Below, piece by piece: positions 5,762 to 5,927 of a stretch of DNA of 5,927 nucleotides. Origin of the DNA: Rhodocyclales bacterium (GTDB lineage Bacteria > Pseudomonadota > Gammaproteobacteria > Burkholderiales > Rhodocyclaceae); assembly GCA_021413665.1 (NCBI GenBank), contig JAIOPW010000048.1, forward strand, positions 1 to 5,927, given 5' to 3'. Every line of letters begins with the position of its first letter. The first letter of the stretch is position 1. The notes under the pieces were generated by a model that had not been told where the DNA came from, did no database searches, and saw only the letters and a program-made list of their open reading frames with translations. Position numbers and translations under genes: made by a program.

Positions 5762-5927
5762 TTAGAACAGTTCGTCTTCGCCGGCTGGTTCGCTGCGCTT
5801 GCGCACATAGACCGTGCCATACATGAAGCCCATTCCCTGACCCGCATCGAAACAGGTATTGCAGCCGCTCTCGCCTTCGGTCTTGAACTCCTCGACATGG
5901 ACTTCGAAGCCCATCGCCTTGTAGTTC
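5762..5927 (-). CDS. C-terminal end of an unidentified operon protein with CxxC motif
   Basis: Only the last 54 codons and the TAA stop (5762-5764) are in the window; the gene continues past the right edge. The readable part contains NYKAMGFEVHVEEFKTEG, then GCNTCFDAGQGMGFMYGTVYVRKR with one CxxC pair (residues 22 and 25 of the visible part), and ends in the acidic tail EPAGEDELF. I do not recognise the family. The frame is supported by its codon pattern, by the strong ribosome site of the next gene 47 nt later, and by an ending that resembles that of the flavoprotein (-DDLF). In Azoarcus bzd clusters the genes before bzdV are bzdS, bzdT and bzdU. This may be one of them by position, but I cannot assign which. 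Confidence 0.7.
   Translation of the reverse strand, partial: NYKAMGFEVHVEEFKTEGESGCNTCFDAGQGMGFMYGTVYVRKRSEPAGEDELF

Overview
This window is the middle of a single-strand (minus) gene cluster for anaerobic degradation of aromatic compounds through benzoyl-CoA. The two downstream genes are the clearest: a cyclohexa-1,5-diene-1-carbonyl-CoA hydratase (Dch/BzdW type) and a 6-hydroxycyclohex-1-ene-1-carbonyl-CoA dehydrogenase (Had/BzdX type). These catalyse the first two steps after dearomatisation of benzoyl-CoA. The organism is probably a facultatively anaerobic betaproteobacterium of the Azoarcus/Aromatoleum/Thauera/Georgfuchsia kind (Rhodocyclales and relatives). That inference rests on the high G+C content, the protein sequences as I recognise them, and a gene order resembling the bzdV-bzdW-bzdX segment of Azoarcus bzd clusters. 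I cannot name a genus from the window alone.

Layout in the direction of transcription (from high to low coordinates): (1) the last 54 codons of an unidentified protein with a CxxC motif and an acidic DELF end (5762-5927); (2) a GNAT-family N-acetyltransferase (5262-5714); (3) a PHP-family metal-dependent phosphoesterase (4604-5236); (4) a large 857-residue iron-sulfur flavoprotein (1949-4522), with an N-terminal NuoG-like 2Fe-2S and His/Cys cluster region, two ferredoxin-type 4Fe-4S motifs, a GltD-like FAD/NAD(P) module, and a C-terminal domain that looks like a degenerate GIY-YIG fold; (5) an 88-residue zinc-ribbon-like protein (1680-1946); (6) the diene hydratase (914-1687); (7) the hydroxyacyl-CoA dehydrogenase, running off the left edge (1-897). 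Spacings are tight: 2 nt between genes 4 and 5, an 8-nt overlap between 5 and 6, and 16 nt between 6 and 7. I see no terminator or internal promoter, so this is most simply one operon whose promoter lies outside the window.

How the genes may work together: the flavoprotein is placed to move electrons between NAD(P)H and the ferredoxin that feeds ATP-dependent benzoyl-CoA reductase. The hydratase adds water to the diene product and the dehydrogenase oxidises the resulting alcohol with NAD+. The GNAT, PHP and zinc-ribbon proteins have no established role here and are the accessory part of the cluster.

The most notable observations are these. The dehydrogenase appears to lack about 23-24 residues in frame, including the GHE motif near its active site. 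The flavoprotein carries a GIY-YIG-like C-terminal domain. Two proteins of the operon end in similar acidic -LF tails. An acetyltransferase and a PHP phosphoesterase are embedded in a catabolic operon. No RNA gene, mobile element, CRISPR array or repeat family was seen.
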